A stretch of 64,000 bases of DNA, taken from assembly GCA_030432295.1 (NCBI GenBank), contig JAUIHI010000013.1, positions 62,001 to 126,000 of the forward strand. Reading direction: 5' to 3'. Shown piece by piece: positions 19,048 to 28,163 of the stretch; position 1 is the first letter of the stretch; each line of letters begins with the position of its first letter. Source of the stretch: Anaerolineae bacterium. Lineage in GTDB: Bacteria > Chloroflexota > Anaerolineae > Caldilineales > Caldilineaceae. A program made the translations under genes and the position numbers. The notes under the pieces were generated by a model. The model made no database searches. It saw only the letters and a program-made list of their open reading frames with translations, and was not told the origin of the DNA.

Positions 19048-20367
19048 TCAAATCAACATCCGCGCTTTAATCTCCAAATATCGGTCAATCAGCGCCACAC
19101 TCAATTCGTCCGCGGGCACGTCCAGCGTCAACACGCCGTAGCGGCGCAACTGCTCCAGACGCAATTCCCGCTCCCGCAGCAGTGTTTCGGCCACTGTGCG
19201 CTGGTAGAGGGTGGCACCGTCGGCGATGGGCTGGCGGGCCATCTGCTCGACGGTCGGGTCCCGCATTGTGACCAGCAGGGGCAGATGGCTACGGCGCAGA
19301 CGCAGCATCCCCGCGATGAGACTGTCCGCGGCCACGCTGCCGGTGAGATCGCTGAAGACCAGCACCAGCGAGCGGCGGCTCTGGCGGCTGGCCAGATAGC
19401 CGAAGGCCCGGCTGTAATCCGGCTCTACCGGCTGGCCCTGCACAGCGTAGAGAAGTTCGAGCATCCGCTGAAACTGGCCTTTGCCTGTGCGGGGTGTCAG
19501 CCAACTCTGCACGTCGTCGGCAAAGGTCATCACCCCCACCCGGTCGCTCTTTTGGGTCGCCACATAGGCCAGGAGCAGCACCGCATTGATGGCGTAGTCC
19601 ATCTTCGCCACATCCCCCACCGGGCTGCGCATGAGCCGCCCCACATCCAGCAAGGCCACCAGATTCTGGCTGCGTTCGGTCTCGTACTCCATTGTAATCG
19701 GCTTGCCCCGGCGGGCCGTCGCCTTCCAGTTGATTTTGCGGTATTCGTCGTCGGGCTGATACTCCCGCATCCGCTCGAACTCGGACCCCGCGCCCAGCAG
19801 CCGGGTATTGCGCAGACCCAACTCCCACAGCCGGTTCTTGCGCAGGAGCAGGTCGTACTTTTTCACATCCACCAAATTGGGGTAGACCTTCACCGGGCCA
19901 GCGGCTGGAAAAGTGGCCTGGCGGCGCAGCAGCCCCAGCACCGAATCCCAGCGCAAGTGCAGATCGCCAAAAGTGTAGTCGCCGCGGCGGGGCGGGCGCA
20001 GATAGTAGACGAAAGTTGTCTCTTCTCTGGGCGTGGCCGTGCCTGTGAGGATGCGCTGCTCGTCGGAAATGGCGAAGGTGGGCGGCGTCTCGTCCCTCAG
20101 CCGTAGGGCCAACGGGCGCAGGCCGAAGCCCAGGCGGACAGTCACCGCCACCCGATTCCAGGCGGCCAACGAGAGCCGGTCGTCGTGGCTGCGGGTCACT
20201 TCCCAGGCCGCGGGCGGGGGCGTCAGTTGCCAGTCCGCCAGGAGGAGGGCACAGGCCAACACCAGCCAGCCCCCGGCCAGCCAGAGGAAGAATCCGGCGA
20301 AGGTGGCCGCCAGCAGGAAAAGGGCGGTGATGGAGAGGATGAGTAGTCCGCGTTGGGTGATTTGCAT
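19048..20367 (-). CDS. DUF58 domain-containing protein
   Basis: This 439-residue protein has two N-terminal membrane helices (LLILSITALFLLAATFAGFF and a second at about 30-48) and a beta-rich middle region. The DUF58 core follows with GAGSEFERMREYQPDDEYRK, INWKATARRGKP and a vWA-like half (LVALLDVGRLM, DRVGVMTFADDV, LVLVFSDLTG). Such proteins usually work with a MoxR AAA+ ATPase, not present in this window. Position beside RDD and SpoIIM genes repeats a common association and suggests one envelope-related complex. Confidence 0.88.
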   Translation of the reverse strand: MQITQRGLLILSITALFLLAATFAGFFLWLAGGWLVLACALLLADWQLTPPPAAWEVTRSHDDRLSLAAWNRVAVTVRLGFGLRPLALRLRDETPPTFAISDEQRILTGTATPREETTFVYYLRPPRRGDYTFGDLHLRWDSVLGLLRRQATFPAAGPVKVYPNLVDVKKYDLLLRKNRLWELGLRNTRLLGAGSEFERMREYQPDDEYRKINWKATARRGKPITMEYETERSQNLVALLDVGRLMRSPVGDVAKMDYAINAVLLLAYVATQKSDRVGVMTFADDVQSWLTPRTGKGQFQRMLELLYAVQGQPVEPDYSRAFGYLASRQSRRSLVLVFSDLTGSVAADSLIAGMLRLRRSHLPLLVTMRDPTVEQMARQPIADGATLYQRTVAETLLRERELRLEQLRRYGVLTLDVPADELSVALIDRYLEIKARMLI

Positions 20368-20397
20368 AGCCTAAGGCGCCTTCAGGTAAATAGCCGT

Positions 20398-20604
20398 CCA
20401 CAGATTGCGCAGATTCTCACAGATTTTGTATTGGTCAGCAACATTTTGAAGTGTTAAATTTCAATGCCAAGAAGCCAAGTAGCAATGACACAAAGCTGTT
20501 CTCTGCGTCTCCCCGTCTCTGCGACTCTGCGTTAAAGTTCAATATCTTCCTGACCAGTACAGATTTTCACAGATTTTCTCTGTGAAAATCTGCGCAATCT
20601 GTGG
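20398..20604. repeat. MITE-like element with 26-bp terminal inverted repeats
   Basis: Ends 20398-20423 and 20579-20604 are inverted copies with one mismatch (CCACAGATTGCGCAGATT start); inner TTGGTCAG and CTGACCAG add a second pair. It fills the gap between the DUF58 and folC genes. No open frame. Confidence 0.75.
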
Positions 20605-20626
20605 ATTATTAAAATCTTGGAACAGC

Positions 20627-21988
20627 CTAAACCGTTGCCCCTTCCGCTTGCACCAGCAACCCTGCGGAAGGAAACCAGTATTCACGAATGTCACCAATCA
20701 GATAGAGCGAACCTGTGACCCAAATCAGATCGCCGGGATGGGCCAGGGCAAATGCCTGCCCCAACGCTTGCATTGGGTCCGGCGCAATGCGAATCTCCAG
20801 GCCCGGCGCGAGTTCGGCGGCTGCCTCTGCCAGAACTTCGGGCTTGCACGCCTCCCACAATTCAGTATCTGCGAAGGCGGTCACGACCAGCACGGACGCA
20901 TCTTTGAGCACGTGGGGCAGAATGCTGCGATAGGCCTTATCCGATTTCAGCGACAGTACCACAACCCTGCGCCGCGCTCCATACGACTTGTCAATCGCCT
21001 CTGCCGCCGCGCCTATCTTGTCCGGGTTGTGCGCCCCGTCCAGAATGACGATGGGGTCTTCCTGCACACGCTCCAATCTGCCGGGGATGGCCGCTTGCTG
21101 CAAACCTTCCCGCACAGTCGAAGGGGCAACGCCCTGGGTGAAGGCGTGAACCGCGGCGATGGCGTACGCGGCATTCGTCATCTGAAAATTGCCGTGGAGA
21201 CCAACCCGGAGGTCGTCATAGGTTCGGTCTGGAAAGGTCACGGCAAAGGTGTCGTCGCTCTCCGTCTGTAGGCTGAAGGTCGAACCCAACTGCCACAGAG
21301 TCGCCCCCTGCGTGGCACAGCGCTCTTGCACAATCGCCTGTGTGGACGGCTGGGTGAATCCACTGATCACAATCTGCCCCGGTTTGATGATCCTCGCTTT
21401 GTTTTGCGCAATCAGTTCGACAGTATCGCCCAGAATCTCCGTATGATCGAGGCCCACATTCGTCAGGACAGAAATCTGCGGGCGGAGGACATTTGTGGCG
21501 TCCAGCGCGCCCCCCAGCCCCACTTCAATGACTGCCACATCCACCTGCTTCCGGGCGAAGAGGGCGAAGGCCAGGGCCGTCTGTGCTTCAAAATAGCTGG
21601 GACGCCCAAAAGGATTCTCCCTGGCAACTTGCGCGATGGCGGGTTTGAGCGTCTCGAAAACATCGGCCAAGTCCGTCGTGGCGGCAAAGTGGTTGTTGAT
21701 CTGATAACATTCGTTGAGAACCTGCAAATGTGGCGACAGATAGAGACCGGTGCGATAGCCCGCACGGGTCAGTAGCGCGGCTGTCATTGTCGCCGTTGAC
21801 CCTTTCCCCGAAGTGCCGCCCACGTGGATAGAGCGAAAAGCGTCCTGGGGATTGCCCAATAGCTCCAGAAGATGGGCAATGCGCTCCAATTTCATATTCG
21901 TCTCTTTGTGGAAGCGCGTCGCCGGGATCAGCTCGGCCAGGTCGCTCTCCAATCTTTGATAGCGCGCCAATACCGCTTTCCGATCCAT
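20627..21988 (-). CDS. folC: Bifunctional folylpolyglutamate synthase/dihydrofolate synthase
   Basis: A 453-residue Mur-ligase-family enzyme. The start ATG 21988 is chosen because AGGAG lies 6 nt upstream. The N-terminal ATP site IHVGGTSGKGSTATM is the FolC form of the P-loop. AVIEVGLGGALDATN, TNVGLDHTEILGDT and LDGAHNPDK are signature segments. It adds glutamate to dihydropteroate or folates in the cytosol. No other folate gene is adjacent. Confidence 0.93.
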   Translation of the reverse strand: MDRKAVLARYQRLESDLAELIPATRFHKETNMKLERIAHLLELLGNPQDAFRSIHVGGTSGKGSTATMTAALLTRAGYRTGLYLSPHLQVLNECYQINNHFAATTDLADVFETLKPAIAQVARENPFGRPSYFEAQTALAFALFARKQVDVAVIEVGLGGALDATNVLRPQISVLTNVGLDHTEILGDTVELIAQNKARIIKPGQIVISGFTQPSTQAIVQERCATQGATLWQLGSTFSLQTESDDTFAVTFPDRTYDDLRVGLHGNFQMTNAAYAIAAVHAFTQGVAPSTVREGLQQAAIPGRLERVQEDPIVILDGAHNPDKIGAAAEAIDKSYGARRRVVVLSLKSDKAYRSILPHVLKDASVLVVTAFADTELWEACKPEVLAEAAAELAPGLEIRIAPDPMQALGQAFALAHPGDLIWVTGSLYLIGDIREYWFPSAGLLVQAEGATV

Positions 21989-22053
21989 CAGCAACTCCTC
22001 TGGCCGATAATAAATTTCAGACGTGGAATTCGTCTTTGCGGGGAGCGCTGGTG

Positions 22054-24834
22054 TTAGGCGACAGGGATTTTACCCGTGGCCAACGCCCTTTTCCCCTCCT
22101 CACTCAGCCCCACGACAATCCCGCCGTGACTCAACTCCTCCTCCACCAGCAGACCCGCTGCGAGTAGATTATCCGCCAGCCCGCGAATGGCCGCCTCGCT
22201 GCGGAAGGCCAGTGCGCCAAAGCCCGGCGAGTTCCCAGCCCGATCCTGCATTTTAGCGTCCCCTCGCAGCACGCCCAGCAGACTGCGCCAGCCCCAGCCG
22301 TGCTTTTCCAGCGCGAGCAGAATTGTGCGCAATTGCTCAGCGTCGTCGGGCAGATCCGCGCCGTCGGTCTGGACCAGATCGTCCATACAGTTGTCGCAGA
22401 CCGGACACTTCGCACGGGGCGTACCGCCCAGATAGGAGGCCAGATGGCCGTGGCGACAGTGGCGGGTGCGGGCGTAGCGCACAATTTCAGTGATGCGCTG
22501 GGATTGGATGGCCTCGTCCCGCGTGAGCAGCGCGTCGATGCGGGTGGGGGAATCTGCCGGCGCGGGCGGCACTTCCAGCAGCAGGTCCCGCCCGCTGGGA
22601 GAGAAGCTGAGGTGGCCGCCGCTCTGCCAGCCCAGCAGCCGCTCCTCCAGTTCCGTGGGCGGGATTCCGACGGTCTGGCAGAGGTCCGCGTAGGAACGGG
22701 TGACGCTCTGGCCCGTGCGCAGATGGGCAGCGTCGGCGAAGGCGTCGAAGCTGGTGTCCTGGCCCTGGCTCAACCGCTGCAAAGTGACGGCTCGGGGCGG
22801 GTCGTAGTGGCGGATGAGCAGACCGGCCTGCTCCAGATTACTCAGCCCCACCCGCACTTCGGTATCGCTCATTTGCGTGGCTTGGACCAGTTCGTCGGTC
22901 GGCAACAGGGCAAAGCGCCCTCCCGCTGCTCTGCGTTTGACCAGCCCGTAGAGCGTGCGCAGAAATTCGATAGATGTGCGTCCCCGGTTGGCGTTGCGGG
23001 TCAGGGTGGACTGGTCCGACGAACTGTGCAGGAGGACGCAGGAGGCGGGTTCGCCGTCCCGCCCGGCCCGGCCTGCTTCCTGATAGTAGGACTCCACCGA
23101 ATCGGCTAGGCCGTAGTGGACGATAAAACGGATGTCCGATTTGTCCACGCCCATCCCAAAAGCAATCGTCGCCACAATCACCCGGATGTCACCCCGCATA
23201 AATTTGTCCTGCACTTGGCTGCGGTTGGAGATGCCCGCGTGGTAGTGGTCCGCGTCCACCCCCTGCTGACGCAGGAGCGCGGCCAGTTCCTCGCAGCGTC
23301 GGCGGGTGCGGGCGTAGACAATGCCGCTGCCTTCCAGCCCCGCGCAGAGTTCGAGCAGATGGCCCAGCTTTTCGTCTTCGTTGCGGCAGGGATAGGCGAG
23401 AAAGCGCAGGTTGGGGCGAAAGGTGTCGGTGGCGATGACTCGCAGTTCCTCCGTGCCTTCGCCGACGCCGAACAACTGGCGCTCGATGTCCTCCCGCACC
23501 CGGATGGGCGCTGTGGCGGTCAGGGCCAGCACCGTCGGCTCGCCCAAATCCCGTCGGGCCTGGGCGATGTGCAGATAGTCCGGGCGGAAGTCGTGGCCCC
23601 AGACCGAGACGCAGTGGGCCTCGTCGATGACCAGCCGACTCAGCCCCGCGGCGCGCATGGCGTGGAGAAAAGGGCGTTGGCGCAACCGTTCGGGCGCAGC
23701 GTAGACCAGCCGGTAGCGTCCGCCCGCCACGTCCTGAATCGCCGCGGCCAGCTCCGCCCCGTCCAGGCTGCTGTTGATGGCGACGGTCTGAGCCTGCAAC
23801 GCTTCCGGCAGTCCATCCACCTGATCTTTCATCAGGGCGATGAGGGGCGAAATGACGAGGGTCACGCCGTCGTCCAGGAAGGCGGGCAACTGATAGCAGA
23901 GAGATTTGCCCGCGCCTGTGGGCAGAATCGCCAGCACATTTTCACCCCGGCGGGCACAGGCCATAATTTCGGTCTGGGCGTGGAGCAGGGAAGTAAAGCC
24001 AAAGAGCCGCTCCACCGCTTCGGCCAATTCGGCCCGCTCGCTGTCGCTGACCGGGACCGCGGCCAGATCGGGCAGAGGCGGCGGGGTGGGAAGTGTTGGC
24101 GCGGCGTCGGTTTTGCTCAGGGCCGCGGGCGCGCTGCCGTCGATCTCCAGATTGAGAGCCTGCAACTCGGCCTGAAAACGGCGGGCCAGTTCGTCGGTAG
24201 CTTCGGCGGCCCGTTGGGGATCGCCATTTTCCGCAAAGAAGTCCCGCAATTGGCGCAGGAATTGGACCGAATGTTCCCGCTCGCCTTCGCCGACGGTATA
24301 GGCCTGGACCGCAAAAGCCCCGGATGTGACCCCTTCGCCCCGTTGCGCGTAGAGCCGGGCCAGACCGAGCAGGGCAATGCTGCTGGACGGCGCGATGGCC
24401 CGGTGGCGTAGATAGGCGGCTTCGGCTTCGGCCAGATCGCCCGCAGCCAGGAGGACGTCGCCCAACATACTCCACAGATAGGCGGTGGTTTCGCTGCTCT
24501 TGACCAGCGCTTCGGCCTCAGCCCGCGCCCGCGCCAGTTCCCCCGCGTGGAGCAGGCAGTGGACCAGCCGTTGGCGTGCGGCCACGGCTACCCGCTGCTC
24601 CAGCCGGGTTTCCATCACCGCCACAGCTTCGGCGGATCGACCCAACCCATCCAGCGCGTCGGCCTGCATATCCTGAAAGGAGACATACGTCTCCACCGGC
24701 AATTCGGCCAGACAGGCCAGGGCATCCTCCCAGGCTTCCCAGCGCAGGAGGAAGTGGAGCAGTTTGTTGCGCAGGGCCGCGGGCAGGCCGGGAATGGCGG
24801 ATGGGTCGAGTTTGAGGTCGGTGAGAAGGGTCAT
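22054..24834 (-). CDS. recQ: RecQ-family ATP-dependent DNA helicase with N-terminal helical-repeat extension
   Basis: A 926-residue protein; ATG 24834 (MTLLTDLKL) is preferred over an upstream frame. Residues 1-250 are Ala/Leu/Glu-rich helical repeats resembling TPR/HEAT units (for example YLRHRAIAPSSSIALLGLA), not found in standard RecQ of about 600-700 residues. The helicase core follows: Walker A PTGAGKSLCYQLPA, DEAH-type box VIDEAHCVSVWGHDFRPDY, motif VI YYQEAGRAGRDGEP. A zinc site C-x-x-G-H... ending CPVCDNC then precedes a winged-helix-like tail. No HRDC domain is evident. Acts 3'-5' in recombination and fork repair; the extension may recruit partners. Confidence 0.87.
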   Translation of the reverse strand: MTLLTDLKLDPSAIPGLPAALRNKLLHFLLRWEAWEDALACLAELPVETYVSFQDMQADALDGLGRSAEAVAVMETRLEQRVAVAARQRLVHCLLHAGELARARAEAEALVKSSETTAYLWSMLGDVLLAAGDLAEAEAAYLRHRAIAPSSSIALLGLARLYAQRGEGVTSGAFAVQAYTVGEGEREHSVQFLRQLRDFFAENGDPQRAAEATDELARRFQAELQALNLEIDGSAPAALSKTDAAPTLPTPPPLPDLAAVPVSDSERAELAEAVERLFGFTSLLHAQTEIMACARRGENVLAILPTGAGKSLCYQLPAFLDDGVTLVISPLIALMKDQVDGLPEALQAQTVAINSSLDGAELAAAIQDVAGGRYRLVYAAPERLRQRPFLHAMRAAGLSRLVIDEAHCVSVWGHDFRPDYLHIAQARRDLGEPTVLALTATAPIRVREDIERQLFGVGEGTEELRVIATDTFRPNLRFLAYPCRNEDEKLGHLLELCAGLEGSGIVYARTRRRCEELAALLRQQGVDADHYHAGISNRSQVQDKFMRGDIRVIVATIAFGMGVDKSDIRFIVHYGLADSVESYYQEAGRAGRDGEPASCVLLHSSSDQSTLTRNANRGRTSIEFLRTLYGLVKRRAAGGRFALLPTDELVQATQMSDTEVRVGLSNLEQAGLLIRHYDPPRAVTLQRLSQGQDTSFDAFADAAHLRTGQSVTRSYADLCQTVGIPPTELEERLLGWQSGGHLSFSPSGRDLLLEVPPAPADSPTRIDALLTRDEAIQSQRITEIVRYARTRHCRHGHLASYLGGTPRAKCPVCDNCMDDLVQTDGADLPDDAEQLRTILLALEKHGWGWRSLLGVLRGDAKMQDRAGNSPGFGALAFRSEAAIRGLADNLLAAGLLVEEELSHGGIVVGLSEEGKRALATGKIPVA

Positions 24835-24963
24835 TTTGGGTAAGCTGATACTGGTACAGGTTGAATTTATGGGGTGCGCTAACTTGGCGGATTGTAATGC
24901 AGGAAAAGCGTATGTGCAAACAGTCAAAGGTGGACACTTGGCTGCCTATGGAAAACGAATGGC

Positions 24964-25008
24964 AAAAAGGAGAGGGGGACCGGCATTTGCCGGTCCCCCT
25001 CTCCTTTT
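24964..25008 (-). terminator. Strong intrinsic terminator after tRNA-Leu
   Basis: Perfect 21-bp arms at 24965-24985 and 24988-25008 (GGAGAGGGGGACCGGCA type stem) are followed on the minus strand by TTTTT. It starts 3 nt after the tRNA 3' CCA. Confidence 0.9.
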
Positions 25009-25011
25009 GTC

Positions 25012-25097
25012 TGGTGCCCCCGGTCCGACTCGAACGGACACGTCCTAAAGGACACAGGCCCTCAACCTGCCGTGTATGCCAATTCCACCACGGGGGC
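25012..25097 (-). tRNA. tRNA-Leu (anticodon GAG)
   Basis: An 86-nt gene with acceptor stem GCCCCCG pairing CGGGGGC, discriminator A and encoded CCA at 25012-25014. The anticodon loop TTGAGGG gives GAG at 25061-25063; a long variable arm (TGTCC/GGACG) and T-loop TTCGAGT are present. It reads CUC/CUU leucine codons. A strong terminator follows directly. Confidence 0.95.
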
Positions 25098-25133
25098 AGA
25101 CAGAGAAAAGTATAGCCGATTCTATGAGAAAGA

Positions 25134-27851
25134 TCAAAGATCGCCAACGACTTTTCGTGCAGAAAAGACCTGGGGCAGGCTATCTGCCGGTGGCAGAGCA
25201 GCCGCACTGTCCACTTTGGGAATCTCAGGGCGGCCAGACACAAAGTCACGATTACCGATTGGCTTTGCCTGTGCCCGTCTGCCCGACAGGATAAAACGCT
25301 GGCTCAGTTGCAGCAACTCACCGGCAATCCCGTTCAGGGCATCCACAGCAGCCGAAGCTTCCTGGGCCTGGGCGCTCACCTCGTCCACGCTGGAGGAGAC
25401 TTGCAGGGCCGCGGCGCTGTTCTCCTCGGCCACAGTTGCCATATCAGAGATCGCCTGCAATATAAAATTGCCTTTGAGCGCCAACTCTTCGGCCATCCCC
25501 ACATTGCCCTGGGCAGTGGAAGCCACCCGGTTTATGGCTGTTTCCAGACGGGTGCTGCCTGTGCGCATTTCCCCCACGGATTGGGTCAATGTGGCGGTCC
25601 GCTCGCCTGCGTCTGCCATGGCCGAGCGGATTTCAGCCAGGGCAGTCTGGGTCTTTTCAGCCAGAGACAGCCCATTCCGCACCTCCTGGCTGCTCTTACC
25701 CATTGCCACAACCACCTGGTCGGCGCTGCTGCGCACCCCGTTGATCTTCTCTGCGATCTCCCTGGTCGAGCGGGCCGATTGCTCTGCCAGTTTGCGCACT
25801 TCGTCTGCTACCACTGCAAAGCCCCGTCCGTGCTCCCCGGCCCGGGCCGCCTCGATGGCCGCATTGAGCGCCAGCAAATTGGTACGGTCGGCAATTTCAT
25901 CGATTGTGCGAACAATACCTTCGATCTCCTGGGAACGCTGCCCCATCGCCCGTACCCGCTCCGCCATCTGTCCGGTTACATCGGCGATCGCCTGCATCCC
26001 GGCGATGGTTTCGCTGACAGCCACTGCGCCATTTTCCGTGGCCTGAACTGCCCGCCGCACAGCCCGATCGCTGATCGTCGCGCTCTCGTCCGCCTCGATG
26101 ATGGCGGGGGCCAGTTGGTTGCGAAGGACATCTGTCACTTCGCCCACGGTTGTCATCTGCTGATTGGCGCCGACTGCGATACTTTCGATAAAATCGGCCT
26201 GTTTATCCACATTGCCTTGCACCGAATCCAGCCCGTGGGCCTGGATTTGGCTGCCGTCGGCCACCTGTTGGATGGCGCTGGCAATCTGCTGGGTGGCACT
26301 CTCGGTCTGTTCGCTGATATCCAGCAGAGCGTTGCTCGACTGCTCTACACTCCTGGCGTTGCGCTGGAGATCACCGATCAGTGCGCTCAGATTGTCGATC
26401 ATTGCACGGAAACTGTGGCCCAGGCGGTCGTCGGCAGATTTGGGCACGATCTCAATCGTCAGGTTGCCGTGGGCGATCTGATTGGCGGCTTTTACCATCT
26501 CCTGCTGATAGTTGGTCATCTGACGAAAGGCATCGGCCAGATGGCCAATCTCATCGCCATTTTGGTAGGTGATTTCCAGGTCACTATTGCCCACAGCCAG
26601 CGCGTTGGCCCCGCTGACCATCTGGCGGATCGGCTTGGCCAATGAGACGCCCAGCCAATAGGCAAAGAGGCCGCCGAAGATCGTCATCACCAGACCGGTC
26701 AAGCCCAATGTGCGCATCATCTCCGCGCGCCCGCTATCGAGCTTCTGGAAGACCCCGGCATAGTCCGCTTCGTTGGCACCCACGACGATCACCCAATCCC
26801 AGGGCGCATAGTAGGCGATGCGGTCGATGTGATTCTCAAGCAGGCCGTCCTCGCCGCTTGGCCATCGATAACGAACTGTGGCCAGTTGGTTGAGGCTCAG
26901 GGCACGGCCAGCCGCCACAATCTCCTGGTAGATATAGCGACCGTCGGCGTCCTGGATATCCCAGACCGCTGGTCCGCCATCAAAATTTGCGGGTGGAATC
27001 AGCATCTGGCCCTGGTTTGTGCCGCTGCCACGCAGCACATAGACAGAGCCATTGGCCCCTACCCGGGTCTGCTGAATCGCCAGGCGCAAGGAGCGGATTT
27101 CGTCCAGCTTGACACCGACGTACAAGGCGCCGATCACTTCCCGGTCTTCGTTGTAGAGTGGCTCGTAGGCGGTGACGAAGGATTCGTTGACTACAGAGGC
27201 TACACCCCGAAAAATATCGCCGTCTTTCAGGGCTGCTACCACCGGATTGGGCTTTCCGTCTGGGTTGACCGCGGGAATATAGCTGCCGATGGCCCGACTT
27301 CTATCGCTGTTTTGGATGTTTGTGGCTACCCGGAGCATTGTGCCGTCCGCGTCCACCCGCTGGAAAATCGACACAGACTGCCCCACCAGGCGCGCCATCT
27401 CATCCACCACCGGGGCCTCCGCCGTCCAATCGGCATTCTGGCCCAGCCACTTGTCCCCCACATAAAACTTGGGGACTTCCAGCGTATGCACATCGCCCGT
27501 AATCTGGTTCTCTGCTTCCCACTGGACTGTCTCATCGCTTAAATGGGGGCGGCCATGTTTGCTCAGCACATAGCGCACAACGTTCATGTCGTTGTTGACT
27601 TGACGCTGGGCAAAGTCATCCTGGGCCTGAACCAACTGGTAGACGCTCTGGGCAATGTGGTCCAGATCGGCCTGCACCAGTGCATCGACCTCTGTGCTCG
27701 CGGCTTCGGTAAATGCTTGTGTCTGCGAGAATCCCACCGCCGTCAAGAGCAACGCCGTGCCAATAATGGAGCTAATGCCCAGATTTACAAGTTTGGCTTG
27801 GACATGAATTCCGTTCAACCAGTCCCACAGTGCCTTCACGCTATCTCCCAT
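25134..27851 (-). CDS. Methyl-accepting chemotaxis protein with dCache sensor
   Basis: About 905 residues from ATG 27851; an in-frame extension to 27974 is possible but AT-rich and less likely coding. A first membrane helix ([21 protein letters not shown]) precedes a long extracellular Cache_3/Cache_2-type sensor ([46 protein letters not shown]). A second helix ([18 protein letters not shown]), HAMP segments and the MCP hairpin follow, with the conserved tip [20 protein letters not shown] and [23 protein letters not shown]. It should signal to CheA/CheW, none of which is nearby. The ligand is unknown; Cache sensors bind small organic molecules. Confidence 0.9.
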   Translation of the reverse strand: MGDSVKALWDWLNGIHVQAKLVNLGISSIIGTALLLTAVGFSQTQAFTEAASTEVDALVQADLDHIAQSVYQLVQAQDDFAQRQVNNDMNVVRYVLSKHGRPHLSDETVQWEAENQITGDVHTLEVPKFYVGDKWLGQNADWTAEAPVVDEMARLVGQSVSIFQRVDADGTMLRVATNIQNSDRSRAIGSYIPAVNPDGKPNPVVAALKDGDIFRGVASVVNESFVTAYEPLYNEDREVIGALYVGVKLDEIRSLRLAIQQTRVGANGSVYVLRGSGTNQGQMLIPPANFDGGPAVWDIQDADGRYIYQEIVAAGRALSLNQLATVRYRWPSGEDGLLENHIDRIAYYAPWDWVIVVGANEADYAGVFQKLDSGRAEMMRTLGLTGLVMTIFGGLFAYWLGVSLAKPIRQMVSGANALAVGNSDLEITYQNGDEIGHLADAFRQMTNYQQEMVKAANQIAHGNLTIEIVPKSADDRLGHSFRAMIDNLSALIGDLQRNARSVEQSSNALLDISEQTESATQQIASAIQQVADGSQIQAHGLDSVQGNVDKQADFIESIAVGANQQMTTVGEVTDVLRNQLAPAIIEADESATISDRAVRRAVQATENGAVAVSETIAGMQAIADVTGQMAERVRAMGQRSQEIEGIVRTIDEIADRTNLLALNAAIEAARAGEHGRGFAVVADEVRKLAEQSARSTREIAEKINGVRSSADQVVVAMGKSSQEVRNGLSLAEKTQTALAEIRSAMADAGERTATLTQSVGEMRTGSTRLETAINRVASTAQGNVGMAEELALKGNFILQAISDMATVAEENSAAALQVSSSVDEVSAQAQEASAAVDALNGIAGELLQLSQRFILSGRRAQAKPIGNRDFVSGRPEIPKVDSAAALPPADSLPQVFSARKVVGDL

Positions 27852-28163
27852 CCAGTACACCAATCCGTAGACAAAAGTCAGAAGACCTGCACACGACCAC
27901 AGGTCTTTGCCTTTCGTTTTGTTACTGAATGATAGCTGATTGAACAAAAAAATGATGTACGTATTCCGACGCACACAGAGATGCGAGGGCTTACAACAGA
28001 AGGATGGCCTGGGGAGGGGATAAGAGGGATGGGAGCGTAACGCTCAAATAATTCGCCGATTTCGACCGTCTCTGGAGCTTTGTATACACGGATAAAAGGG
28101 AACACCGATCGGTCAAAAATCTGTGTTCCCTTTTATCCGTGTATACAACACAAAACCCGCTGC
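27852..28163. other. Intergenic region with perfect 25-bp inverted repeat
   Basis: These 312 bases hold arms 28081-28105 and 28123-28147 (TGTATACACGGATAAAAGGG start), exact complements around a 17-nt loop. The rest is AT-richer upstream sequence of the chemoreceptor gene with no further signal that I can support. Confidence 0.75.
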
